Shown here piece after piece: positions 11,250 to 22,110 of a stretch of 64,000 nucleotides of DNA. Origin of the DNA: Nymphaea colorata (taxonomy: Eukaryota; Streptophyta; Magnoliopsida; Nymphaeales; Nymphaeaceae); contig NC_045150.1 in assembly GCF_008831285.2 (NCBI RefSeq), positions 13,065,868 to 13,129,867 on the forward strand. The letters run 5' to 3'. Both the position numbers and the translations under genes were made by a program. Below the pieces are notes generated by a model. That model was not told where the DNA came from. It saw only the letters and a list, made by a program, of their open reading frames with translations, and searched no databases. Position 1 is the first letter of the stretch. The number at the start of each line of letters is the position of its first letter.

Positions 11250-11299
11250 CCATTTGCATCCTTTAGGTTGAACCCGATATATTTCCAGCCTCAAGCAAA
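11250..11299 (-). pseudogene. TNL-A TIR exon stub
   Basis: The last ~50 bases of the TIR exon match TNL-B (SGFNLKDAN then donor GTATGC), with a one-base loss in GGG versus GGGG. Homology to TNL-B stops near 11299, where unrelated sequence and then a copia relic begin, so the rest of the TIR is gone. Confidence 0.7.
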
Positions 11300-11349
11300 T
11301 TTTTTTGAAGCTTTCCTCGAAGAAGTTGATTGGAGAGGTTAAGATGCAT

Positions 11350-11610
11350 GATGGCTTGTACTGCTTTCATCATCCAACCTCTCATGCTACACTTACTACG
11401 CCACATGACCACTCGCTTTGGCATAATCGTCTTGGATACCTTTCTAATGAAAAACTTTCTCAATGATCTAAAGACCGTAGTTTCATATTTTATAATACCA
11501 ATTATGTTTGTGATGCATGTTATCGTGCCAAAATGACTTGTTTGGCTTTTTCGGACAATTACGTTAAGAGTTTATTTCCTTCTGAACTTATTCATTCATC
11601 ACTCTTTCTT
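11350..11610 (+). mobile_element. Ty1/copia GAG-pre-integrase relic
   Basis: One plus-strand frame gives GLYCFHHPTS, LWHNRLGYLSNEKLS, then a stop, then CDACYRAKMTCLAFSDN and LFPSELIHS. The H-x-R-L-G-H-like segment followed by CxxCxxAK and a closing IHS are the hallmarks of the zinc-binding domain just before copia integrase. It is a fragment with an internal stop. It sits at the point where the TIR exon of TNL-A is broken off, so this insertion may have caused that truncation. Confidence 0.7.
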
Positions 11611-13045
11611 CACATGAGTTATCAAAGTGGTTTGTCACACCACATTTCTTGTAGTATTTCATTGCTATTTCATACTTAATGGAGAGCTGAAGAACCCGAT
11701 TTTCTCCAAGTTCTAGTTTCATATTTGGAATTGTGGAACCTTAGGGGGATTTCTATTTTAGTCCATGCAAACCCATGTCTAGTGGTTGGCCTAGTGAAAG
11801 AATCCACATCAATGAATGCTGCACCGATGGAATCTATAAAGTCAAAGACACGGTTCACCACAGTCAAATACAACATATAATTTCTACATGTTGTATTATT
11901 TGACCCATATGCACACACAGTTGGAGCTTCTAATATTTAGTGGCATTCATTGTGTCCAGTGGTTTGCTATCAATAGATGGCTGCCCACAAACCACCTGCC
12001 AGGTGACGTGATGAGACAAATGTTTCCTCAAGTGAAGCCCTGACAATGAACAGCCTCTTGGCCATTGACGTGAACTTGATGTCTGCTAACCTTGTAAGAG
12101 TCATCGCAAGAAGGACAACACGAAGCCGTAAACCAGTCTTCCCTTTCCCATTCCTTCAGTCAAAGTAGCAAAAGCAAAGTAATGAAAGAGGCAAGTGATC
12201 TTGCAATAGGAATCTTTTGAAATAAGCAAATGAGGCTTACCATTGATATCTTGCCGCTCCAAGGGTAGTATATCTTCATCCGCCATGATATTTTCCTCCA
12301 CCATTACCTAAGATCGTCTGACATTTCTTCACTCAACTATGGCCATTTCCCTCACATTGGTTCTACAGCCGTCCATCACAAACGGGATCGTTTGGTCATG
12401 TAAAGCAATCTCCATATTGTGCTTCCCCAACATCATGCTAGGAGGTTCTTCCATTTCCTCCTTACCAGAAGCCACTATAGTGGGTGCTTGGATGAGGCTT
12501 AGTCAAGAAACCCTTGGAGAGAGATTTTCTCTCTCCATGATTTTTTTTTTAAATTTAGGTCCCGTCAAGCAGAAGGCTGGGTTTTCAATTGCTGAGTGCA
12601 CTATATTTTCTCTGAGCCACATAAATTGATTCCTCAAATAGGGCTACATAGTGAGTCGATCTAGTTTGGTTTCCACTCAAACTCGCTCGCACAACTTGGC
12701 TGGAGCTCAGCTCATTCCTTGAACGAGTCGAGCTTGAGCTTGATTCTAAGTCTGAGTTTGTAGATGAGTGGAGCTTGAGAGGAATTTGCTCCAACAGCCA
12801 TAAGGTGTCTACACTCGTTCTTCAATTATTAAAAGTTTAACCATTTTAATTTCTAAAAGATAATTACTAGAAAACTATATCTGACTTCATTAGCAAATTA
12901 AGTTTTTCCCTAGAAAATTTTTATGACATTGATAATGATAGAAAAACTTTAAGATTTAGTTGGTATATTGGTAGTGACGTAGTTGACTGTGCTGAGTCAT
13001 TCATCAATGCCAGGTCAGCCAACCTAATTGGGCTTAAACAAATTA
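11611..13045. other. Spacer without a recognised gene
   Basis: No domain is recognisable. A 67-codon minus-strand frame (12304-12101) is followed by a donor-like GGTAAGCC inside it but has no support from homology. Around 12650-12790 the words GAGCTCGAGC and its variants recur, as in old retroelement ends. Confidence 0.45.
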
Positions 13046-13160
13046 AAGTCATTAACTTGACGTGACTTAGCTGACCATTAACTTCAGCCCACTTGATCGA
13101 GCGAGCCTTGACTGATTCATGTGAGTCATGAGTTCAATTTTCTATATATTGAAGGGATGA
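13046..13160. repeat. Start of unit B block shared with units A and C
   Basis: CCCACTTGATCGAGC and the following bases to GTGAGTCATG match 4605 onward and 61665 onward. Units B and C share sequence slightly further left (TTAACTTGACG/TTAACTTGACT), so the block border is near 13046. Confidence 0.65.
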
Positions 13161-13204
13161 AATTAAGTGGTGAGTGGCTATAATCAGCTGCCAAAGAGCC
13201 AAGA

Positions 13205-13405
13205 TCTTTTTTTTCAGCAAATGATGGTTGCAAGTCGGTTGCATTCAGTGATGCGAATTGGGGTGCATGCAGAGATACAATACGCTCGATCACTGGCTAC
13301 TGTATTTACTTAGGAGGAGCCTTGGTTTCATTGAAAACGAAGAAATAGAACATTGTGTCAAGATCTTTGGCCGAAGCAGAATATAAGGCCTTGGCAAGCA
13401 ATTAA
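13205..13405 (+). mobile_element. Ty1/copia RNase H relic
   Basis: A plus-strand frame reads FSDANWGACRDTIRSITGYC, IYLGGALVSLKTKK, a stop, then SRSLAEAEYKALA. This is the C-terminal RNase H of copia polyproteins (usually SDADWAGC...STTGYC...SRSSAEAEYRAL). It is an isolated fragment inside unit B and missing from units A and C. Confidence 0.75.
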
Positions 13406-13746
13406 ACCGATAGTTTTCATATTTACCGTTACATAATACAAGAAGTTATATTTTAAATAAAACAAAATGACAAAAGTCACTGCTTCTCATCGGAAACTTT
13501 TTATAGATTGCATAATGCATCATAATATATTCAGAAGTCCATTCAAAGTATGGATGGATAGCACCTTTGTTGCTGACCAATTCCCAGATCCAAAGAAGAG
13601 ACTCCCTTGTTTTGGTCCATGCTTCTAATCAAGTGCTTAAATTATTTCACAACAGTAGCAATAAATGTGTTTCTCCTTGTTGAAGTCAACAGAGGAGTTA
13701 AGCCCCTTGCTTCTTTGTTTTCCCCTGCTTCGTGACTATTAACATT

Positions 13747-13912
13747 GATTTATACTTACATCTCCATTGCTTCTCAAGGGGGTCATTGATGGTAGAGAAA
13801 GCAAATTCTTCAATTGCCAAAGAGGTCTTTGTCATGGTGATCTACTATCACCTTACTTGTTCATAGTGGTTATTAAGAATGCTAACAAAAAAGTTGAAGC
13901 AAGAAAAGGTCA
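13747..13912 (+). mobile_element. LINE relic of unit B, part 1 (plus 17-bp target duplication)
   Basis: The frame reads GVIDGRESKFFNCQRGLCHG then LLSPYLFIVVIKNANKK, the RT block around RQGDPLSPYLF with a degenerate HGDL. It continues at 20090 after the inserted LINE. Its last 17 bases, GAAGCAAGAAAAGGTCA (13896-13912), are repeated with one mismatch at 20090-20106. The empty site is visible in unit C near 61977. Confidence 0.8.
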
Positions 13913-14133
13913 GTGGAGGCAACGTGGAAGAGGCGAGCGAACGGGCGTGGGAGGGGGTCGCGGTTGCAGGAGGAGGCTCCGTGGGGGTCCTTCCCGCTGA
14001 CCCCCAGCAGTGGAGGCAGCCAGGCAGAGGAGGGGACAAAGGAGGGGACAAGGCGAGCAGCTGCGTGAGGAGGAGGAGGACGCAGGGAAGACTCCGTGGG
14101 GGTCTTCCCGCTGACCTCCAGCGGTGGGCTTCC
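13913..14133 (+). promoter_or_regulatory. GC-rich 5' untranslated region of the LINE
   Basis: This G-rich leader contains a repeated block: CTCCGTGGGGGTC followed by TTCCCGCTGACC occurs near 13977 and again near 14091, about 114 bases apart. Plant and animal L1 leaders often carry an internal promoter; that role here is inferred from position only. Confidence 0.4.
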
Positions 14134-15990
14134 AGAGATGGAGAAGGAGCAGGACGTGGCGCCTGCGCTGATAGGCGTTGCATGTATGGAGGAGGAGACT
14201 ATGCCGATTGAGGACGCTCTCCTCTCCCTTCCCCTTTACTGGTTAATGAAATGGATGTTTTTGTGCCTCCGCTTCTGCCCTCCTCTCGTAATGGAGAATC
14301 TGAAGGGCAGATGATTGGAGGAGAAACAATCTTTGCTATTGGGGATAAAAAATCTCCTGTAGGGAATGAGGAATCTGAGGGGCCGATGATTGGAGGAGGA
14401 TCAATCTCTGCCACTGGGGATAAAAAATCTCTTGTAGGGAATGCTTGCTGTGAAGAGGCGAAGAGTAGCCAGGGTGTGGCAGTGGGTGTTCAAGTGCCGT
14501 TTGGCAGTGTGGGCAGAAGAGGGCTTCCTCAGCCTCCATCTTGGGCAGACCGTGTTGCAGGGCGTGGTTATGCTCGTCAAGAGGATCTGCCTCCCTTAAA
14601 AGTTATTCTTGGTAAGGGACGGCCAAGAATAGTAGTGACTGAAGAAGACCTCTTAAGCATGACAAAACCCTTCCAATGGTCCGCAGTTTGTTGTTTTATG
14701 GGTTCAACCTCTAAAGTCAGCGGGAACATCTCTAAGCTCATCTCTGGCCTGCTCACTCAATGGATGGGGAGAATATCTCCTCAAATCTCCCTTCTCAATA
14801 AAGGGGATTTTTTTATTCTAGTGACTAGTGAAGAAGAACTTAACTTAGTATTGAAAAAACGAGTTTGGAAAGTGGGTGGTAGGGTTCTGGTCGCTGCCAG
14901 ATGGAGCCCTGGTCAGCCACTTGAGATTAATCCTAGTACTACCGCTCCTTTGTGGGTGAGGCTGCCAGGTCTCCCACCATATTTATGGAATGGTCGAATC
15001 TTCAATGTAGTGGCAACGGGATTACAAGGTGATTTCCTAGGGCAGACACTCCTACGGTTCAAATGTTCTGCACTAACTTTGGTCGCATTCTATTGGATCT
15101 TTCCATCCAATCTGAACTCCCGCCAGAGTTGGAGATTGACTTGGGAGGTGGCCATATCCTTGCGCAAGCAACCGTTTATGAAGGTCGCCTTCATTTCTGT
15201 TGGATGTGTGGTGTGAACTCTCATCCTCCGTTGAAATGCCCTAAAATTCTTAACTCAAAAGTGAAAGACGACTCTAGAACTTCGGAGGCTGGCCACATGG
15301 TCACTGGAATTTCTCTCAACAGAGGAAATGGGCCATCTAGCGGGTCACGATTGGAGCACATTTCTGCAGCCAACAGGTTTGAAGTGTTAGTGGAAACTGA
15401 GGAGGATCATGGCCCCCATGACAAAATCAAGGAGTGGCCAGAAAAGCTGCCTCAAAAGTCAGAGCAGGAAGGTTCTACCCCTCTTCGTGCACCCAGAGGA
15501 AAAAAATGGCAAAAACAAATCGCCTAATTCTGTGAAAGATCAAAACAACAGTCACATACCCACTGAGCGCCTTCTCAATCCTTTCGTCTCAAAGCCTCAT
15601 GATGTGCAGGACTTCCCTTATGATGTCCCTCCAGGGTTTTCCTTTTCTTCTCCTAGTCAACCGGGGCAAGATGGAATTGCCAGTTCTTCGAGGAAACTTG
15701 GCGCAACAGAGGGATCCGCGTCACAGACATTTACATTAAGTCGTGATGCTAAACACATAAGCTGGGGGAGGGGAAGTAGGAGGAGCAAAGGTCGGAACAT
15801 TGTAAAGGACACATCCATCTTTAATCTTCTCCTGCATGAAGACCTTGAAGGAGCGGGCAACAAACGCAAAAGGACTTGCTATGAAAACTATTCACCTGAT
15901 TTTGCCCTAAACGCCCAGGTTCAGCCCCTAGATAGCCCTATGGGGGATACCAAGGAGGGTGAGATGTCCTTATCAGAGTTTTTTCCATGA
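14134..15990 (+). pseudogene. LINE ORF1 (DUF4283 and CCHC zinc knuckle), frameshifted
   Basis: ORF1 proteins bind the LINE RNA. The DUF4283-type RNA-binding region is read from about 14640 to 15055 (ISKLISGLLTQWMGRISPQI, GDFFILVTSEEE, KVGGRVLVAARWSPGQPLEI, LWVRLPGLPPYLW). After a frameshift near 15060 come PELEIDLGGGHI and a knuckle CWMCGVNSHPPLKC (C-x2-C-x4-H-x4-C) at about 15200-15240. A second frameshift near 15410-15520 leads to a hydrophilic tail ending at a TGA (15988-15990) that overlaps the ORF2 ATG as ATGA. The start is uncertain: an ATG near 14139 lies in a different frame from the DUF4283 part. Confidence 0.8.
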
Positions 15991-18900
15991 ACTTCATGTC
16001 ATGGAATGTAAGAGGGTTGGTTAGACGGGAGGCTAACCTAGAACTCTCCTCTCTCCTTCATGATTTCTCCCCTGGTTGGTTTTGTTTAATTGACACAATG
16101 CTCTCTACTAACAGGTTCCAACAATGGTAGCTTATTATGAAGAATTACGGTATGGTTTCCAATTCTCACTTGTCCTCTGGGTTGCTCGTATTCTCTGTGC
16201 ATGGGATCCAACAAGATTAAAAGCTCAAGTTGTGGTCATAGAACATTCTTGGATTTCTTAAAATGTTCTAAGAGAGGCTCCCAGGAGATTTTCTATGTGG
16301 GAGGTATTTATCTTCCCACAAACCCTTATGCTAGACAGGTGGAATTTCAGAAACTTCGCTCTCTCCTTCAACATCTTCAAGAACCTACTTTGTTGATGGG
16401 AGATTTTAATTGCATGTTGAGCCCACAAGATAAAACTGGTAATAGTCCCTCACTCTTTTCCTATAATAATTTTGCCTCTTTCTTGGCGAGCAATAACTTT
16501 AATCCACTGGTAGATCCTAAAAGGACCTTCATTTGGATTAATATCTGCAAAAACGGAGAAACCATCTTCTGCAGGTTGGATTGGTGTCTGTTGAACTCTG
16601 CATGGCGTCAGCAATGGTCAGGGAGAAACCAACTTAAAGTGTTGATTTGATCTTCTTCTGATCATTCGCCTCTTGTCTTCTCGTCTTCCTTCTTTGATAT
16701 CGGCCACACTCGCCCTAGACTTTTCAGGTTTTTCAGTAGCTGGGCTCGGCTACCTGAGAGCCATAGGATAGTGGCTGAAGCTTGGTCTCGTCGTGTTCTG
16801 GGCTGCCCCCTAATTAGGGTTATCTCAAAGCTTGAAAGAGTGAGGAAAGATTTATCTAGATGGTACATACACCAGGTTGGGGACGTGGCTCTTCGCATCA
16901 ACGGCCCAAAGCAGTCGCTTGAGGACACCCAAATCAGATGTGAAGCAGGGGATAGTTCAGCTGCTCCGGTGGAAATGTTGCTTAGGCAAGAGTTGTCGAC
17001 TGCACTCTCGGAAGAAGAAAGTCAGTGGAGACAGAAGGCTAGGATTAAATGGCTTCGAGAGGGGGACGGTAATATGGCTTTTTTCCAAAGAGTGGTGAAG
17101 GGGCGTCTTGTCAAAAACCAAATCCTCACTATGGAAGAAGGTGGGTTGGAGTATGAGGACCAAGATAGGATTCAACAAATATGTTTCAACTATTTTTCTA
17201 GCCTGCTTGGCACTACGGATGGCTCGGGTGAGATTTTTCCGGGTTTATGGGATGGAGAAGTCGTGTCAGAGTCAGAAAACCAAAGTTTGTTTAAACCTGT
17301 CACTAGAGAGGAAGTGAAACAGGTGGTCTTCGAGTCTGACCAGACAGCGCTCCAAGGCCAGATGGTTTCCCTACCTCTTTCTTTAGATCTTATTGGAATA
17401 TAGTGTCAAATGATATTTTTCAGGTTATGCATAGCTTTATGAATTCTGGGAGGCTTGTCAAGAAGATTAACAGGTCTATGATAGCTCTTATTCCAAAGCA
17501 TGAGAACGCCAGAAGGGTAACCAAGTTTCGCCCGATTGCACTTTGCAATTCATTGTATAAATTCATGTCCAAATTGCTGGCCAATAGGATGAAAAACATT
17601 CTCACAAGGATTATTGGTAAGGAGCAGTGTGCGTTTATCCCGGATAGATCTATTTATGAAAATGTTATTTTAGCCCATGAAGTTGTTCACTCGTTGCAAC
17701 CCTCCAAGAGGCCTTCTTGCTACTTAAAACTTGACTTGTCCAAAGCATATGATTTGGTTAATTGGAAATTCCTTGAAAATGTTCTCCTCAAGGTGGGATT
17801 TTCAGAAGAGTGGGTTGCACGCGTCATGTCTTGTGTCACCTCTGCCTCTGCTTCGGTCTTGGTTAATGGGGTTCAAGGGGAGTATTTTTATCTTGCTCGT
17901 GGGCTTCGCCAGGGAGATCCACTATCTCCTTATCTCTTCATTGTCATTATGGAAATTTTCAGTAAGGCTATCTTTGGGAGAATGGCAGACCGCTTGTTTA
18001 GGCCCCCCCTCATACCTCGTGTGGGTCGTGCTCCCCCGTTTCTTGCCTTTGCGGATGATGTTCTCCTCTTTAGCGACATTTCTCATGTTTCGATAGAGCA
18101 AGTGCAAGAAACTTTGCGGCTCCTAGCGACTAATGCTGGTCTGAAGGTTAACTCTCATAAATCTAATATTTATTTTTCTGATGCAGTGTCGGATGAGGTG
18201 AAAGACAGGATTTGTGCCACTCTTGGGTGGCCTTGTGATGCCCTCCCTACGTCTTACCTTGGGCTGCCTTTGTTCGCTGGTAAACTAAAGGATGAATGGT
18301 GTCAACCTCTCATCAACAAGGTCGAAAAACAGCTTTCTTTGTGGAAGTCGGCCACCCTCTCCTATGCTAGCCGACTATGCCTCCTCAAACACGTCCTTAG
18401 CAGCGTTATTGGCTTCTAGACGTCAGTCTTTGCTCTTCCTAAGAAGGTGTCTGGGCTACTTGCTGCATCTATGGCCAACTTTCTATGGGGAGGAGATGGG
18501 AACTCTAGAGCTAGGTACCTTATTGCTTGCGACCAAGTTTGTAAACCTTACTCGGAGGGAGGTGTGGGATTACTTCGTCTCGAAGAATGGTCCAAGGCGT
18601 GCCAGGTAAAATGGTCCCTTTCCATCTGCGCTCAAGAAGTAAATTGGGCCAAACTTTGTCGCAAGAAATATGTTACTCCTAGGAGTTTATGGGTTATTAA
18701 GCCAAGAGCGAAACAATCTTGGTTTTTCAAGAACTGCATTTTGTCCTGGTATCCTGTTAAGGGAAATGTTGTGTAGCAGATTGGCAGAGGCGAAATAAGT
18801 TATTGGTATGGTAAATGGAGAGATCATGTTTTGGCTATGCCCTCCTAGAAGAAGAACTTTTATTCCTCCAAGAATCTAGAACAATGACCATCCAACAAAT

Positions 18901-19967
18901 TTTAGAATCTGACCTTTTCCTTGTTCCTCAATTCTGCGCAGTTCTTCTGAAGCATGCCCAAACCTCAATTGGGAAGTGGTCTGGATGTTCTTCATTATGA
19001 TGGGAGGCCTGTCCTTGAAGCTAATGTGAGAGATACCTGGGAGGATATTAGAGAGAAGTGGCCTAAGGAAACTTGGAGGGAACTCATTTGGAACAAAGAT
19101 GTTCATCCTCGTGGTCGTTGGTTCACTTACATTGCTTTAAATGGTCGTCTCCCTACTCAAGATAGACATAAGAAGAGGGGTCTTTCCCTACCAAATAGAT
19201 GTCCTATTTGTACTGTCGCTGAGGAGTCAAATGTGCATGTGCTGGAATGCCATCTTGCTAGTTAAATATGGAATTTGGTCTCTAAGAAATTTGGAAAGGA
19301 AACTGTGGGAGGTAGAAATATCATCGACGAATTAAAGCGTTGGTACAGTTGTAGCTTCAAGAGAGGTTGGGTCTCTCGATGTTGGAGGATTTGCTTCCAA
19401 ACTGTAATTTGGAGTATATGGAAGTGGAGAAACAGGCGATTTCATGGGGGAGATAGCAGATCCTTAGACTTCATGTGCTCGCAGACATGGTTGGACTGTG
19501 TCAACAGTTTTGCCGCCCTCCTTGATAACCGGCCTGAGGAGCTTTTGGAAATGCGGTTTTGGATCAGTTTTGGCATTCTTCCGGGCAAATGGGTAACCAC
19601 TGATCCTAACCATGGAACTATTCAAATAGCATCTAGGAAAACTAATGGTGCTTGCTGGGTTGCGGTTAAGGTTAATGGAGCCAAAAATGTTTTTGACGTA
19701 GAAAATTCTTTCTGCCGCAGATCGATATCTCCTTTCCCTGAGACAGAAATGTTAGCTTGGACGTTACTTCATTTTGACTTCAATTGTTGTTCTATCATTA
19801 TCATCAGTGCTAACAACAGGAAATGGAAATTTTGGCTTAATTCTCTTATTGCAGGTAGAGGGGGAAATAGAGCTGCTCCCCAAATCGTGGCTAACAAAGT
19901 TCAACTTTTTCGCATCACAATCGAAAATCCAGATGTGCATACTCTTTCCTTGCTGCCCTTAGTTTGA
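15987..19967 (+). pseudogene. LINE ORF2: endonuclease, reverse transcriptase, C-terminal zinc domain; broken
   Basis: ORF2 nicks target DNA and copies the LINE RNA. The start MNFMSWNVRGL is the N terminus of the APE-like endonuclease; a TAG follows at 16128-16130. Further endonuclease pieces are IYLPTNPYARQ, LMGDFNC and SDHSPLV. The RT runs mainly in one frame from 17403 to 18419: FRPIALCNSLYKF, LKLDLSKAYDLVNW, RGLRQGDPLSPYLF and the catalytic FADDVLLFSD. The C terminus has the zf-RVT block (RGRWFTYIALNGRLPTQDR, CPICTVAEESNVHVLEC). Several stops and frameshifts (17400, 18417, 18775, 19263) rule out activity. Confidence 0.9.
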
Positions 19968-20089
19968 GTTTCATTGTTTTCTCTTGTGCAAGTTGCAGCA
20001 ATTTTTGTTAGTTTTCCCTGTAAATATTGTTTTTTGGCACTGATGGATTAATAAAATTTATGGAGGAGTCCTCCAGCAGGTTTGATGCG

Positions 20090-20436
20090 GAAGCAAGAAA
20101 GGGTCATAAATCTAATCTCTATCCCAGGCTAGGGGAATATGGTGTTATGTCCCTTCCACTTCCACCAGTAGTATCCACATATGATCTCACAATTTTTTGC
20201 CGAACAAAAAAGAAAGATGTGTTGCATCCCCAATCTATCATAAACAAATCAGAATTGAAGGTTGGCATCACGATTAACTCACCAAAGTCCACAATCACTC
20301 CATTCAAGGTGCAGGAAATGTCCCTCGTGGAGATTCAAAATTGCCTGGGATTGGAAGTGAAACACATTCCTTTGACTTACCTGGGAATACCCTCTTTAAT
20401 GGCAAGTTGGAGGAGGGCCTATGCATGCCTCCAGAA
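20090..20436 (+). mobile_element. LINE relic of unit B, part 2
   Basis: It resumes the relic after the LINE insertion, beginning with the right target duplication (20090-20106). The frame gives KVGITINSPKSTI and then IQNCLGLEVKHIPLTYLGIP, a downstream RT segment of LINEs (usually YLGLPL). It ends with CTCCAGAA (20429-20436), the left target duplication of the hAT-like element. Confidence 0.75.
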
Positions 20437-21859
20437 CTATGTCACCGCGGTTCATCTCGGTGACCCGCGTACCGGTACCGGTACGCCGGAACGGCAGTAC
20501 CAGTATGGAGGTACGCGGTGGTACGTTTGGATCTGGTTCCGGGTCGAAACCAGATCCAAGCCAAGTTTATATCCGAAAAAAATGTAAAATAGTAAAACCT
20601 AAAATCGTTCGACGACTCGACGGTCGCCTTCTTCTCCGCCTCTTTCTTCCTCTTCATTATGAAAGGCGACGGACGGACGGACGGCGACCGGTGATGGATA
20701 GATGGACGGCGACCACCGACGAACGACCAGTGGATGGCGACAGGCGACGGATGACCGGTGGACAGCGACAGAGGACAGACGATCGGTGGATGGCGACGGA
20801 CGGTACCTCTGTTTCTTCCTATCCCCTTTGCCTCTGTTTCTTCTTCCACCTGATCGAAAGAATGTTGCCTCTGCTTGTTCGTTATGCAACGTTCATGCTA
20901 ATCTTCTTGCTATCTTCCAATTGTTAAAGGTTGTAGATCTTGCTCAAAACATGTAATATGAAAATCTGTGCCAATGATGAGAACCTGCCAGTCTATTGCT
21001 TTCTGCTTTTAGCAATGTGTTTGATTGGTGACAGCCATTCTGGTCATTTTGAAGCGTGCATGTTGGTCCTGCAAGGAGAGGTCATGAAGGTTTCGTCTAG
21101 ATATCTAATGTTCTCTTCTGAGGCCCTTGCCAACACTTACCACTATGAATGTTGATTTAAGGTCCAAAATCAGAGGTGGAAGATGAATAAAATTTACAAT
21201 GAAATATATTAATCCGAGATCTCAGTTTTGTTATGTTTCTTTTTTATGAAATTATATGTAAGAACTATGAAAGAAACATTTGATGTTTTCATTATGAGAC
21301 GGTGTTTTCTTGTTTGTTCAAAATTTACAATTTTTTTTAATTAAAAAATTCACTTTATTGCATTAAATTTTCACCGTACCCATACCATAAATTTCAAAAA
21401 CACCGTACCCTATGTCACAATGGTACGGGCACGGGTACGGGTACGGGGGTATGGGTACGGCATTTTTTAAAATCTTGGTACGGGTACGACAACTATTATA
21501 TATAAATAATTCAAAAAAAATAATTATTATATATAATTAAACCACAAGTTGTAACGAAAATGCCCATAAAAAGAGGCTCATCATGAATAAATTATCAATG
21601 TTTCATCTTGTTAATGAGAGTTCTTATGTTAAAGTATAAAAAAACAAAAAAAATAAAGGATAAGTAATTTTTTTGACTTTTTTTTAGTTATAATGTAGTT
21701 TGGATCTGGATCTGACCCGGATCCAGATCCAAACGTATCGGGCCGTACCACCGTACCGGCGTACCGGCATGGGTATGCCACTAAAAGTGGCGTACCACTG
21801 TGACTTAGGCCGTACCAGTACCCGTTTTTCATACCCGTACCCGTACCCAGGTGACATAG
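20437..21859. mobile_element. Non-autonomous hAT-like DNA transposon, 1.4 kb
   Basis: The ends CTATGTCACC (20437-20446) and GGTGACATAG (21850-21859) are a perfect 10-bp inverted repeat. The flanks CTCCAGAA (20429-20436) and CTCGAGAA (21860-21867) are an 8-bp target duplication with one mismatch, and the uninterrupted site is seen in unit A near 5090 (CGTCCAGAAGAGAAAG). Eight-base duplications are typical of hAT elements. About 130 bases at each end form a looser inverted repeat sharing GGTGGTACG and TTTGGATCTGG. Subterminal GGTACG/GGTACGGG repeats (20460-20530, 21420-21490, 21830-21848) are abundant. No transposase is encoded; arginine/aspartate-rich frames near 20450-20890 are low complexity. 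Confidence 0.8.
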
Positions 21860-22110
21860 CTCGAGAAGAGAAAATCAAGTGCACACTTAGCAGTTGGAAG
21901 GCTAAATGCCTGTCATATGCCGCCGGCCAATGCCTTTTAAAGCATGTTATTGGAAAGCTCCTAACTGTTGGTTTAGAATGTACAAGTTACCATAGTGCAT
22001 ATGGCTCGTTAAATTCAGTTATGGCAAATTTTCTGTGGTGGCAATTGGGCAACGAGCATATGGCTCACTTGATTGGCTGGGAAGCGTTGAGTAGAACTTT
22101 CTCAAAGGTG
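21860..22110 (+). mobile_element. LINE relic of unit B, part 3
   Basis: After the hAT-like insertion the relic continues: REEKIKCTLSSWKAKCLSYA then GQCLLKHVIGK, matching the LINE segment usually written LKSWKAKFLSYAGRLCLLKHVL. The homologous stretch in unit A is at about 5095-5160. Confidence 0.75.

Larger units (their letters stand above)
6262..11299 (-). pseudogene. TNL-A: disrupted TIR-NB-ARC-LRR resistance gene
   Basis: The exon order on the minus strand is a TIR stub (11299-11250), NB-ARC (10704-9547), LRR (8903-8024) and a post-LRR domain (6942-6262). TNL proteins are intracellular immune receptors: the TIR signals, the NB-ARC is the ATP switch, and the LRR plus post-LRR jelly-roll domain senses effectors or guarded host proteins. 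This copy is broken. The TIR is cut to its last ~17 codons. NB-ARC has a TAG (10149-10151) and a frameshift near 9835. The LRR has a TGA (8478-8480) and a 2-bp deletion near 8188 compared with TNL-D. The post-LRR exon has a TGA (6430-6432). Splice borders remain canonical. The first two NB-ARC lesions are shared with TNL-D; the LRR lesions are not. An array of 71-bp repeats sits in the last intron. Confidence 0.9.
13913..20089 (+). mobile_element. L1-type LINE retrotransposon, 6.2 kb, degenerate
   Basis: It is inserted in the unit B LINE relic and flanked by a 17-bp target duplication. It carries a GC-rich 5' region, ORF1 (DUF4283-like domain plus CCHC knuckle) and ORF2 (APE endonuclease, reverse transcriptase, zinc-binding C terminus). 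The 3' end has no long poly(A), only AATAAAATTT and a short tail. Frameshifts and stops in both ORFs show it is inactive. Because units A and C lack it, it inserted after the tandem duplication. Length is typical of plant L1-clade LINEs (5-7 kb). Confidence 0.92.

Noticed and set aside
12101-12304. 67-codon minus-strand frame with a donor-like GGTAAGCC
   Set aside because: No domain, no partner exon and no homology inside the window; likely chance.
20442-20956. Overlapping Arg/Asp-rich and Pro/Ser-rich frames
   Set aside because: They lie in a GACGGACGG-type low-complexity part of the hAT-like element and occur in several frames at once.
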